A DNA stretch of 15,070 bases from an uncultured Collinsella sp. (GTDB lineage: Bacteria > Actinomycetota > Coriobacteriia > Coriobacteriales > Coriobacteriaceae), in assembly GCA_902464485.1 (NCBI GenBank), contig CABQJJ010000039.1:1-15070 (forward strand), read 5' to 3'. Made by a program: the position numbers and the translations under genes. The notes under the pieces are model-generated. The model was given only the letters and a program-made list of their open reading frames with translations, ran no database searches and had not been told where the DNA came from. Numbering within the stretch: the stretch's first letter is position 1; each line of letters begins with the position of its first letter. Shown here one piece after another: positions 1 to 7,486 of the stretch.

Positions 1-24
1 CTGCTCTACAGTCCTGCGCAAGAC

Positions 25-50
25 GGAAAGCACATTAAGTGCTTTCCTTT
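25..50 (+). terminator. Hairpin terminator at left edge
   Basis: A perfect 9-bp stem (25-33 with 39-47) closes a 5-base loop and is followed by TTT on the plus strand. It probably ends a plus-strand gene lying to the left of the window. The T-run is short, so efficiency is uncertain. Confidence 0.5.
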
Positions 51-222
51 GCGTGCGGAACTCGCGACAAACTTAACCCGCGCCAGCCTGCCCCGGAGAC
101 CCTCCCTGCCGTCGCTATGTTCAACCAGTTTTGCGGGCGTGCGCCGCTGCGCGGCTAGCCCGCGTGCTCCTCGGCGGGGTTGGTCTGATGAATCTTGTTG
201 AACTTCGGCCTTTGGCTCAAAG
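51..222. other. Non-coding stretch, no gene seen
   Basis: GC-rich sequence between two hairpins. Short open frames cross it on both strands, but none has a convincing ribosome site or a recognisable protein. The minus-strand frame of 77 codons ends within the left hairpin and is Arg/Ala/Ser-rich, as expected for chance translation of GC-rich DNA. It may be part of a dispersed intergenic sequence, which I cannot test here. Confidence 0.4.
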
Positions 223-257
223 AAAAACGGGAGATGCAATCTGCATCCCCCGTTTTT
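223..257 (-). terminator. Bidirectional terminator after the phosphoesterase
   Basis: The arms 223-237 and 241-257 pair as AAAAACGGG(A)GATGCA with TGCATC(C)CCCGTTTTT around a three-base loop. It has A/T runs on both sides, so it can work in both directions. It lies 8 bases past the stop codon of the minus-strand phosphoesterase gene, which it most likely terminates. Confidence 0.8.
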
Positions 258-264
258 GTTGCGT

Positions 265-732
265 TTACTCTAGGTCAATAAAATTGGTGCTTATGATCTT
301 GCCGTCCTTGACGAGCATTCTGGCCATGGTGGGGCCTCGGGTGCCTCTAGGGTAGCTGGCACTGCCCGGGTTGAGAACCAAGCAGCGGCCCACTTGGGCC
401 TCTTTGGTTACGTGCGTGTGGCCGTTGATGGCTACGTCCACAGATCCCACCGGGAGGTCTTCGCGGTAGTGGGCTACGGCGAATTTGAGTCCTTCGTAGG
501 TGAAGAGGGCCAATCGATCCACATCGGGCCCGTAATCGCGGTAGTAGTCGTTGTTGCCCAGCACGGCTCGCACGGGGGCGATAGTGCGCAGGTGCTCATA
601 GTCCATCTCTGACGTTAGGTCTCCCGCATGGATGATCAGATCTGCGCCCTCTAGCTCGTCCAAAAGCGCAGGAGAAAGATAGCCGTGGGTGTCCGAGATG
701 ATGTCGATGCGCTTGGCGTTTGCGCTGTTCAT
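265..732 (-). CDS. YfcE/MJ0936-type metallophosphoesterase
   Basis: A 155-residue cytosolic phosphoesterase with a compact calcineurin-like fold, the usual size for the YfcE/MJ0936 family. The metal-binding series is complete: D14-x-H16 in SDTHG, G37-D38 (HAGDL), G59-N60-N61-D62, H88, and G104-H105-T106-H107, followed by the family's NPGS (121-124). Family members hydrolyse phosphodiesters or phosphomonoesters with Mn2+ or similar metals; the natural substrate is often unknown and cannot be read here. The ATG at 732 is preferred over an in-frame ATG at 768 because AAGGGA lies just before it and the upstream start falls next to a terminator T-run. It follows the RR1 gene, but a terminator stands between them, so its transcription may depend on read-through. 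It is followed by its own terminator. Confidence 0.9.
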   Translation of the reverse strand: MNSANAKRIDIISDTHGYLSPALLDELEGADLIIHAGDLTSEMDYEHLRTIAPVRAVLGNNDYYRDYGPDVDRLALFTYEGLKFAVAHYREDLPVGSVDVAINGHTHVTKEAQVGRCLVLNPGSASYPRGTRGPTMARMLVKDGKIISTNFIDLE

Positions 733-770
733 GGGATCCCTTCCGTAAAACCAAGCTGAAATGCACATGC

Positions 771-821
771 AAAAGGCCCCACAGCTCCGCAGACGATTTA
801 CGTCTACAGGACTGCGGGGCC
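771..821 (-). terminator. Terminator after RR1, just before the phosphoesterase
   Basis: Arms 775-794 and 802-821 can pair over about 20 positions with five mismatches or wobbles. The base of the stem is GGCCCC/GGGGCC and the minus-strand product ends in TTTT. It starts 6 bases beyond the RR1 stop codon. Only 38 bases separate the T-run from the phosphoesterase start codon. Confidence 0.75.
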
Positions 822-827
822 AGCGTG

Positions 828-1544
828 TTAGAGACTCAGAGCCTTCTTGAGCGGCACGACACGGCGGCGCGAAACCGGAACACGCTCGTCAACGCCCGTA
901 ATACCCAACTGGATGGCGCCCGAGGGAACCGCCTCGACATCGGTGACACACGCCAGGTTAACGATGTAGCGACGGTGCACACGGAAGAAACCAAAATCGC
1001 AGAGCTTGGCTTCGAACTGCGCCAGCGAGGTCGTCGAAAGAAAGCGATCATCCACGGTATAGATGCAAGAATAGTCATCCTTGGCCATGATGAAGCGGAT
1101 GTCGTCCACGGGAATGAGTACCTTGCGGCCGCCCTTTTCCACCGGAATGCGTTCGATGGTCACTTTGCTATCCGCGACGGGCTTGGTGCGCTGCAAGACC
1201 TTCTCAATCGCACGATCCAGGCGAGCCTCCTCGACCGGCTTCATCAGATAGTCAACGGCATCGACGTCAAACGCCTCGACCGCATGGTCGCTGTACGCGG
1301 TCACGAACACGATTGCCGGCGGATTCTTAAGCTTATGCAGAGCCTCGGCTAGTTGCAGACCCGACGCGCCAGGCATCGAAATGTCCAGAAACACAACATC
1401 GACGCGACTTTCCATAAGCATCTCGATGGCGGAGCGAACGGTCGACGCCTCCGTGATCGTGCCGATCTTGCCCGTCTGCTCGAGCAAGAAGCGAAGTTCC
1501 GAACGAGCCGGCGCCTCATCATCCACAATCATCGCACGCAGCAT
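828..1544 (-). CDS. LytTR-family response regulator RR1
   Basis: A 238-residue cytosolic transcription regulator of the LytR/AgrA class. The receiver domain (about 3-120) has acidic residues D8-D9, phosphoacceptor D54 in FLDISMPG, T82 and K102 in MKP. The LytTR DNA-binding domain (about 137-238) has FFRVHRRYIVNL and ends in VPVSRRR. It should be phosphorylated by kinase HK1, whose gene ends 72 bases upstream on the same strand. The ATG at 1544 is chosen over a TTG at 1568 because GAAAGG lies about 10 bases before it. By hand, its receiver is identical to that of RR2 at about 59 of 112 ungapped positions, so the two are paralogues. Target genes are unknown; members of this class often control envelope functions, bacteriocins or virulence factors. 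Confidence 0.93.
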   Translation of the reverse strand: MLRAMIVDDEAPARSELRFLLEQTGKIGTITEASTVRSAIEMLMESRVDVVFLDISMPGASGLQLAEALHKLKNPPAIVFVTAYSDHAVEAFDVDAVDYLMKPVEEARLDRAIEKVLQRTKPVADSKVTIERIPVEKGGRKVLIPVDDIRFIMAKDDYSCIYTVDDRFLSTTSLAQFEAKLCDFGFFRVHRRYIVNLACVTDVEAVPSGAIQLGITGVDERVPVSRRRVVPLKKALSL

Positions 1545-1616
1545 AGCGATAAAACCTTTCGTCAACAAACTACGCCGGGCAACCGCCGTACGGCGTTAAA
1601 CCCGTAGCCCTTTATT

Positions 1617-2960
1617 TTACTCTTGAATATCAAAGATACTCTCTGACAAATCTAGATGCAGGAGTACTTTGGTGCCTTTGCCCGGCGCCGAGTCAACACG
1701 CGTGTAGGAATGCGGTCCAAAAAAGCGATGGATGCGCTCCGAGATATTGTGCATGGCGACACCGGCACCGCCCCCCTGCGGAGAACTGGTATCGGGACGG
1801 GCAGAGCGCTCGTCAAACAGCTTGGCGGCAGTGCGTTCGTCCATACCCACGCCGTTGTCTGCCACGGTAATGAGAATGGCGTCATCGCCATCCTCACGCA
1901 CCGACACATCAATTTCCAGTGCGTCGGCATCACCCATGCCGTGGCGCACGGCATTCTCAACGATCGGCTGAATCACAAATGCCGGCACCAGCGCATCCTC
2001 AACACCCTCGGATACGTCAAAGGTTGCCAGCACGCGGTCCTCGCCAAAACGTGCCTTCTCAAACGTCAGGTAGCGTTTGGTCTGCGCGACCTCGCGCGAA
2101 ACGGGAATCAGCGAGCCTGAATTGTCGAGCGTGGCGCGATAGAACGAGGAGAACTCGCGCAGCAGCTCGCGGGCGCGAAGCGGGTCGGTACGCGTAAACG
2201 ACGCGATGGTATTGAGCGTATTGAACAGAAAATGCGGATTGATCTGAGCCTGCAGGGCACGCACCTCGGCGCGAGCAGTGAGTTCCTTTTGAACCTCGAG
2301 CTCGTGGATGGCGAGCTGTGTTGACAGAATCTCGGCAAACCCCGACGCAAGCGCATACTGAGTGCGATCGACAGCGCGAGGCGACTTGTAGTAGAACTTG
2401 AGCGTTCCGACGGTGCGATCACCCACCTTGATGGGGGCAACGATGCCCGCGGGGACCTGATTGTGCGAGCCATCCGAACCCACCACGTCCACCACACGGT
2501 TAAAAGATTGCACGATACCGTGCTCAATCACATAGCGCGTGGCAAGCGTATGAATGGGAGAATCGGGCAGCAACCTGTCCTCGAGCTCGCCCGCACAAGC
2601 CAAAACGTTACTTTCATCAGTTACGGCAACCGTCATGGCGCGCGTCTCGGGCAGAATACGCCGACACACCATATGTGCAGACTCCTGCGTCAGGCCCCCC
2701 TTGATGTCTTCGAGCATGGCAGATGCCACCGAAAGCGTTTCCTCGGTGTACTGGGAACGCACCGAATCGGGATTGAGCGTCAAGAAGATGAAAATGCACA
2801 GGAAGATGCAGAGCAGTGCGCAGGCAACGACCGTCGCAATCGGCTCGATTCCGGTGGCCAGGGCAAAAACGAAGTAGGCCATCACACAGATGGCGCAGAA
2901 CACGGCGACGATACGAAATATAGAAATTGAGCTGTCGCGCTCAGCGCGGCGATTGATCAT
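1617..2960 (-). CDS. LytS/YehU-like sensor histidine kinase HK1
   Basis: A 447-residue membrane kinase. Two transmembrane segments (about 14-35 and 40-62) precede a GAF-like cytoplasmic region (about 75-220). The kinase core follows: the HisKA_5-type box NPHFLFN with phospho-acceptor H243, N336 in VENAVRHG, the ATP-lid motif DNGVGM (368-373) and a glycine-rich GGGAG (396-400). It has only two membrane segments, unlike classical LytS with its multi-helix sensor domain, so the signal may be read by the GAF-like region or within the membrane. The start ATG overlaps the stop of the glycosyltransferase gene as ATGA, with GGAGGGGG inside the upstream gene acting as ribosome site, so translation is probably coupled. 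The RR1 gene follows. The ligand is unknown. Confidence 0.92.
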   Translation of the reverse strand: MINRRAERDSSISIFRIVAVFCAICVMAYFVFALATGIEPIATVVACALLCIFLCIFIFLTLNPDSVRSQYTEETLSVASAMLEDIKGGLTQESAHMVCRRILPETRAMTVAVTDESNVLACAGELEDRLLPDSPIHTLATRYVIEHGIVQSFNRVVDVVGSDGSHNQVPAGIVAPIKVGDRTVGTLKFYYKSPRAVDRTQYALASGFAEILSTQLAIHELEVQKELTARAEVRALQAQINPHFLFNTLNTIASFTRTDPLRARELLREFSSFYRATLDNSGSLIPVSREVAQTKRYLTFEKARFGEDRVLATFDVSEGVEDALVPAFVIQPIVENAVRHGMGDADALEIDVSVREDGDDAILITVADNGVGMDERTAAKLFDERSARPDTSSPQGGGAGVAMHNISERIHRFFGPHSYTRVDSAPGKGTKVLLHLDLSESIFDIQE

Positions 2961-4144
2961 TCAGCCCCCTCCAAGATGCTAATCAATTGGGCGTCATGCC
3001 AGAGCTCGCCCATAATCTTGGGCCAAAAGCTCTGGAACCGCAGATAGCTTGCGGCGTTTTGTCGCGCATAGGTCTTAGCTTCGTCGATGCCGCGACGCCA
3101 GATACGCAGGTATCCTTCATGCTCACGAGTAAACATGCTGCGAACCATGGCAGTCTTGCGCACGCGGTCATCAAGCTCGCGCGAAATCCACGGTCCCGGA
3201 TAGGGCATGAGTGACGCGGCGGTGACGGGAATGAGCTCCTGCTGGTGCGCCGCAAACGCCAACTTAGCCCGCTCGTAGTACCAACGGTACACGTCTTGCA
3301 TAAAGCGCGGCGAGCGCTTTTCGGATTTGGGCGGAAGATGGCGCACGGTCCACTCGTTATCGAACCAGACGTCATAGCCAAACATCCGCATGTTAAAGAG
3401 GTAGTCCAGGTCCTCGCCACGGGTGATAAACGGATCGAAAGCCACGCGGGTATAGGCGCGGGCATGCAGGGCCATCAAGCCGCCGCACACATAGTTGGAT
3501 CGTGAGATACGGGTGCCCGAGAGCGCCTTTTTCATCCAGCGGTTGAACTCGATGCGCTTGGTCCACCAGCGATGGCAAATGCCAACTTTGTCTGTAGGGG
3601 CCAGCGGCGAGCCATCGCGATCGTAAAAATAGCCGCTCTTGACGAGAATCGGCAGGCCCTGACGCGTCTGCTGGCCCAGCGCATAGGTCGCGCGCTTCAT
3701 AAAGTCGGCGTCGATAACCGTCTCGTCGTCATCCAAAAAGACAACGGCATCGTGGCCGAGCACCGCAGCGCAGGCAAGCCCCATATTGCGAATGGCGCCG
3801 TATCCGCGCAGGCTCACGCACTCGCCCGAGCCCTTGGGCGCAATCTGCGCCACGCGGTCGGCGATACGCGATGCTTGGGTATTGGTGACTACGGTGACTT
3901 TGAGCGAAGGATGCATGTCGACGATTTCGTGCACGCGCCTTGAGACGGCAGGCGTAGCCGAGACAGGGCAAACCACCAAAAGGATAATCCGCGGAATATC
4001 GCACGCTTGCTCGAGTGAGGCCAGACAACGATCAAGTTCCGGACGAGTGGCGTCAAGTTGCGTCGAATGATCATAGGCACCGGGAGCGTTCGCGTGGGCG
4101 TCATCGCCCGCCCAATACGTTGGAATCACAACTGTAGCATTCAT
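2957..4144 (-). CDS. Family 2 glycosyltransferase (GT-A fold)
   Basis: A 395-residue protein starting with the strand VVIPTY typical of GT2 enzymes. The nucleotide-sugar and metal motif is FLDDDE (136-141), preceded by GYGAIRNMG (114-122). A GGLMALH segment (221-227) and RGED (242-245) fit acceptor and catalytic-base positions of the fold. It has no signal peptide or membrane helix, so it probably acts on the cytosolic face. The residues after about 290 are helical and unassigned. Donor and acceptor cannot be deduced. A strong AAGGAGGG lies before the ATG. It is the first gene of a probable operon with HK1 and RR1 and overlaps HK1 by 4 bases, which is an unusual partner for a two-component system. 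It may help make a surface glycan monitored or controlled by that system. Confidence 0.85.
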   Translation of the reverse strand: MNATVVIPTYWAGDDAHANAPGAYDHSTQLDATRPELDRCLASLEQACDIPRIILLVVCPVSATPAVSRRVHEIVDMHPSLKVTVVTNTQASRIADRVAQIAPKGSGECVSLRGYGAIRNMGLACAAVLGHDAVVFLDDDETVIDADFMKRATYALGQQTRQGLPILVKSGYFYDRDGSPLAPTDKVGICHRWWTKRIEFNRWMKKALSGTRISRSNYVCGGLMALHARAYTRVAFDPFITRGEDLDYLFNMRMFGYDVWFDNEWTVRHLPPKSEKRSPRFMQDVYRWYYERAKLAFAAHQQELIPVTAASLMPYPGPWISRELDDRVRKTAMVRSMFTREHEGYLRIWRRGIDEAKTYARQNAASYLRFQSFWPKIMGELWHDAQLISILEGAE

Positions 4145-4165
4145 GCCTCACCCTCCTTACAGCAC

Positions 4166-4201
4166 AAAAAACGGGGCGCCGCCAAACACAGGCGACGCCC
4201 C
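4166..4201 (-). terminator. Terminator between the MFS gene and the glycosyltransferase
   Basis: Arms 4173-4183 and 4191-4201 pair with one mismatch (GGGGCG, mismatch, CGCC) around a 7-base loop, followed on the minus strand by six T. It would terminate the MFS gene. It ends only about 22 bases before the glycosyltransferase start codon, so any promoter for that operon lying in 4202-4316 would transcribe through it. Confidence 0.85.
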
Positions 4202-4218
4202 GCGACCTAGCTGGTTCC

Positions 4219-4268
4219 ATCATACCCACTTGGGCAAATCATTGCTCGCAAGTCGCAATGTTTATTGC
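4219..4268 (-). promoter_or_regulatory. Candidate promoter and half-site cluster for the GT-HK1-RR1 operon
   Basis: A minus-strand TATGAT (-10-like) lies at 4219-4224. No good -35 is found at 16-19 bases, which would fit an activator-dependent promoter. Directly upstream is CATTGC (4240-4245), nine bases, GCAATG (4255-4260), a perfect 6-bp inverted repeat, followed by another ATTGC at 4264-4268. Similar ATTGC/GCAAT arms occur upstream of HK2. Promoter and site are inferred by eye only. Confidence 0.35.
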
Positions 4269-4316
4269 GGATAACCCCAAAAGAGTACCGTGGACAGGCA
4301 CAATAGCCGCTCGCTT

Positions 4317-5576
4317 CTATGCGGCGTGTTCTGCCGCCTGAGTCATGCGGGACAGGCGGACCAGCAGCATAAAGCCAACGACCAGCAGCACGCCAATGGA
4401 AAGGACGCCCAGCGACGGGTTGCCGGTCAACGAGGTGACGATCGACACTAGGAAGGTGCCCATGACGCTTGCATAACGGCCAAAGATGTCAAAGAAGCCG
4501 TAGTACTCGTTGGATTTTTCCTTAGGGATAATGCGGCCAAAGTAGCTACGGCTGAGCGCCTGCACGCCGCCCTGGAACAGGCCAACCATAATGGCAAGCA
4601 CCCAGAACTCAAAGGCGGTCTTTAGGAAGAACGCGGCGAACAGCACAATGCCCATGTAGGCGGCGACGGCCACCAGAATCATGTTGAGCGTGCCCACGCG
4701 ACCGGCGAGCTTGCCGTAGATGATGGCGGACGGGAAGGCCACAAACTGCGTGACGAGCAGCGCCAGCACCAGCTGGGTCGAGTCGATGCCCAAAGCCGAT
4801 CCGTAGCTGGTTGCCATGGAAATGACCGTGTGCACACCGTCGATGTAGAAGAAGAACGCGATCATGTAGACCAGCACGGTCTTGTTGTGGGCGATCTCGC
4901 GCATGGTGTGTCCGACCTCGGAGAACACGCCGCCCACGATGTGGCCGATGGTGTCCTGGGGACCGCGCTCGCGACCGTACTTTTGCTTATAGGTGCGAAT
5001 GAGCGGCAGGGTAAAGATAAGCCACCAGGCACCGGTGATGATAAACGACAGACGCGTTGCCAGCATGGTGGGGACGCCAAGAGCGGGGCCACCCATGATA
5101 AGCGCCAGGCAGATGATGAACGGCACGGTGGAACCGATGTAGCCCCAGGCATAGCCCGAGCTGGACACGGCGTCCATGCGCTCGTCGGTGGTAATGTCGG
5201 GCAGCATGGCGTCGTAGAACGTCATAGAAGAGTTAAGGCCGATGGTGCACAGCACGTACACGGTCAAAAATGCCATGGCGGACATGGGGATAGCCTGCGC
5301 CAGGCAAAGGACCAGGCCCGTGAGGAAGAAGCCCAAGAAGAACTTGATCTTGTTGCCGGCGTAATCGGCAAGCGCGCCCAGAATGGGCATGAGCATGGCA
5401 ATGACCAGCGAGGCAATCGTCTGCGCGTTGCCCCAGGCGACCACCAGGTCTGCCGAGGAAGCACCGGTATTGATGGCATTAAAGTAGATGGGCACCACCG
5501 AGGTATTGAGCAGCACGAGGGCCGAGTTGCCCACATCGTACATAACCCAGTTACGCTCGAGCTTGGTGTATTTCAT
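4317..5576 (-). CDS. Atg22/UMF1-like MFS transporter
   Basis: A 419-residue integral membrane protein with about 12 hydrophobic segments. The N-terminal W10-V-M-Y-D-x-x-N-S-A matches the WxxYDxxNSA signature of the UMF1/Atg22-like branch of the major facilitator superfamily. A second signature, QALSRSYFGRIIPKEKSNEY (339-358), precedes the second-last group of helices and is also typical. A basic loop (about 195-230) separates the two halves. Yeast Atg22 exports amino acids from the vacuole; bacterial members are mostly uncharacterised, so the substrate is unknown and amino-acid efflux is only a guess. AAGGGG precedes the ATG. It is followed by a strong terminator. It lies about 100 bases after the phospholipase-like gene on the same strand and may be co-transcribed with it, since only weak hairpins separate them. 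Confidence 0.88.
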   Translation of the reverse strand: MKYTKLERNWVMYDVGNSALVLLNTSVVPIYFNAINTGASSADLVVAWGNAQTIASLVIAMLMPILGALADYAGNKIKFFLGFFLTGLVLCLAQAIPMSAMAFLTVYVLCTIGLNSSMTFYDAMLPDITTDERMDAVSSSGYAWGYIGSTVPFIICLALIMGGPALGVPTMLATRLSFIITGAWWLIFTLPLIRTYKQKYGRERGPQDTIGHIVGGVFSEVGHTMREIAHNKTVLVYMIAFFFYIDGVHTVISMATSYGSALGIDSTQLVLALLVTQFVAFPSAIIYGKLAGRVGTLNMILVAVAAYMGIVLFAAFFLKTAFEFWVLAIMVGLFQGGVQALSRSYFGRIIPKEKSNEYYGFFDIFGRYASVMGTFLVSIVTSLTGNPSLGVLSIGVLLVVGFMLLVRLSRMTQAAEHAA

Positions 5577-5650
5577 GGACAGGGCCCCTTCGTATTCGCC
5601 CGATATGCAGTTAGTTCATCGTACCCCAATTGTCCAGAGGCGCCGGTAAG

Positions 5651-5678
5651 GATTCGGCAAAGGGGCACGCACGAGCCC
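5651..5678 (-). terminator. Weak hairpin after the phospholipase-like gene
   Basis: A short stem (GGGC/GCCC within 5662-5678) touches the stop codon of the phospholipase-like gene and is followed on the minus strand by CTTTGCC. The stem is short and the T-run poor, so partial read-through into the MFS gene is likely. Confidence 0.25.
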
Positions 5679-6622
5679 TACTCCTCGCGGTCGAACTCCT
5701 CGTCGGCGTCGAGTACGCGGCCGCTGTAGTTGATATGGCCGGTCACGACCCCCATGTCGCCGGTTTCGATAAAGCGGGCGACGGTGAGCTCGTAATCGAC
5801 CAGCGCGCGGTCAAAGACCTCGGGGAAACTCTCGTTCGAGACCTCGTCAGTAAAGGGGTTCTTCCATGCCAAGTGGCCCAGGTTGCCGGTACGCTCGGGC
5901 AGCTCGGTCGTCACACGGTGCGCAAGGCCGTCGAGCAGCGAATAATCGTGCACCAAGCCCTCGAGCAGGGCAATCGCGCGCGTCTTGGCCGAACCGGCCG
6001 GCTCGATAGTGCGGTAGAGCAGCTGCATGTCGGCTACAGCGCCGGCGTACTCCCCCGCCGGGATGTCGATACCGTACACGCGCCCGGCGACGTAGCTCAT
6101 CAGCACGCCGGCAACACGATTGATGCGGTCGGTCGTGACGATCTCGCCCGCCGGCGGATAATCCTCGACCGTTGCCCCATCGCGCTTGAGCTGCAGCATC
6201 AGCACGTCCAAGTCGCTTTCGAGCACGGCGTGAACTTGACTGCCCGAAGCCTCGAGCTCGGGGTCGGACTCGACAATGCCAAACTGCTGCTCGTAGACAA
6301 AGGGGTGGGCATTGCGGTCGAGCACATAGTGCGACAGCAGGCCCAGCGCAAAGGCACGGCCCAGATTGGCGTCGCGCGGCTGCAGGTGCGACACGCCGTC
6401 GCGCAGGCACGAGAACTGGCGCGACATGTGCGAGCGGTGCATAACCTGCGCCAGCAGCGTGCAGTCGGAAACGCGCGGCGTCAGGATGTGGAAGAAGAAC
6501 GGGTCGGGACCCTGGTTGCCCAGGATAAAGGCGATGCGCTCCTCGTCGGACGTGATAACGCCCTGCGGAAGACGGTCGATGCTTTCCTCGCCAAACAGAT
6601 GATGCGTAATGAGCGCGGGCAT
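5678..6622 (-). CDS. Zinc-dependent phospholipase C-like protein
   Basis: A 314-residue protein resembling the prokaryotic zinc-dependent phospholipase C family. Metal-ligand candidates include H7-H8 near the N-terminus (ITHHLFG), D40 in GNQGPDPF (35-42), and H97, D102 and H106 in SHYVLDRNAHPF (96-107), which matches the family's H-x-x-x-D-x-x-x-H-P pattern. The mostly helical C-terminal half (about 120-314) is less recognisable. Known secreted members cleave phosphatidylcholine, but this protein has no signal peptide and is probably cytosolic, so phospholipid cleavage is not assured. AAAGGA lies 5 bases before the ATG. It follows RR2 by 91 bases, with no clear terminator and a candidate promoter of its own between them. 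It is a plausible target of the HK2/RR2 system. Confidence 0.8.
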   Translation of the reverse strand: MPALITHHLFGEESIDRLPQGVITSDEERIAFILGNQGPDPFFFHILTPRVSDCTLLAQVMHRSHMSRQFSCLRDGVSHLQPRDANLGRAFALGLLSHYVLDRNAHPFVYEQQFGIVESDPELEASGSQVHAVLESDLDVLMLQLKRDGATVEDYPPAGEIVTTDRINRVAGVLMSYVAGRVYGIDIPAGEYAGAVADMQLLYRTIEPAGSAKTRAIALLEGLVHDYSLLDGLAHRVTTELPERTGNLGHLAWKNPFTDEVSNESFPEVFDRALVDYELTVARFIETGDMGVVTGHINYSGRVLDADEEFDREE

Positions 6623-6645
6623 AATAATCCTTTCGATTTCATTCG

Positions 6646-6683
6646 ATGCAATCCATTATGCCCACCGCACAGTCACGCCAAAC
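6646..6683 (-). promoter_or_regulatory. Candidate promoter of the phospholipase-like gene
   Basis: On the minus strand TTGGCG (6677-6682) and CATAAT (6655-6660) are 16 bases apart, giving a leader of about 25 bases before the start at 6622. The 7-mers CATTATG (6654-6660) and ATGCAAT (6646-6652) both also occur in the palindrome upstream of HK2. No experimental support. Confidence 0.35.
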
Positions 6684-6713
6684 CTGTAACGGCAAACGAT
6701 GGCACACCGACCC

Positions 6714-7448
6714 TTACGCAAGCCCCAGGTGCGCCTTAACCTCGGCAGCGCGACGACGGGACACGGGCACCGTCGAGGTTACGCGATCGAGCCTGAGCTC
6801 CATAAGACCCGTAGAGCCAATCTCGACATTGTGCACGTCTTCCAAATTGACCAGATAGCTTCGATGGACGCGAATAAAGCCCTCGGAGCCCAAACGACGC
6901 TCGAGCGAGGAGATAGACTCATTAATCAGGTACGTTCCCTCGGAACAGACGGCGTTGCAAAAATCGGCGCGCGCCTCAAAGTAGCAGACATCCGCCACGG
7001 GAATGAATACCTTTTTGCCCCCGCGATCCACCGTCAGACGCAAAGGTTGGCGCGGAGCATGAACGACACGGCGAGCGCCCAGGGCGGTCTCGATCTTGTC
7101 GAGCGCCTTTGACAAGCGGGCATCCTCGACCGGTTTGACGATGTAATCGACAGCATCGAGGTTATAGGCATCAGCCGCATACTCGGCAAATGCCGTCACA
7201 AACACCACGATCGGCGGCGTCTTTAGGTTCTGCAGCGTCTCGGCAAGCTCAATTCCCGAGCGACCGGGCATGGTAATGTCTAAAAACAGCACGTCGGGCT
7301 TGTTCGACAGAATCAACTCCACGGCTTCGGTGACATTGCCCGCCTCGGCAATCTGACCTACACGCGTATCCTTTTCCAACAGATAGCGTAGCTCAGCCCT
7401 AATGGGAGGCTCGTCATCAACCACCAGGATGTTCCAGCCTTCGGACAT
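6714..7448 (-). CDS. LytTR-family response regulator RR2
   Basis: A 244-residue paralogue of RR1. The receiver (about 5-122) shows D11-D12, phosphoacceptor D57 in FLDITMPG, T85 and K105 in VKP. The LytTR domain (about 140-242) contains FIRVHRSYLVNL and VPVSRRR. It should be the partner of HK2, whose gene ends 38 bases upstream. An in-frame GTG at 7487 overlaps the HK2 stop as TAGTG and would add 13 residues, but lacks a ribosome site. The ATG at 7448 has AGGGG at 8 bases and places the receiver at the usual distance from the N-terminus. The phospholipase-like gene follows without a strong terminator. The ligand and regulon are unknown. Confidence 0.93.
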   Translation of the reverse strand: MSEGWNILVVDDEPPIRAELRYLLEKDTRVGQIAEAGNVTEAVELILSNKPDVLFLDITMPGRSGIELAETLQNLKTPPIVVFVTAFAEYAADAYNLDAVDYIVKPVEDARLSKALDKIETALGARRVVHAPRQPLRLTVDRGGKKVFIPVADVCYFEARADFCNAVCSEGTYLINESISSLERRLGSEGFIRVHRSYLVNLEDVHNVEIGSTGLMELRLDRVTSTVPVSRRRAAEVKAHLGLA

Positions 7449-7486
7449 ATGCGCTTCCCCTCTTTTTCTCTCAATCCAACCGCGCA

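Noticed and set aside
6..239. 77-codon minus-strand open frame
   Set aside because: No ribosome site, spans two hairpins, composition like translated GC-rich non-coding DNA.
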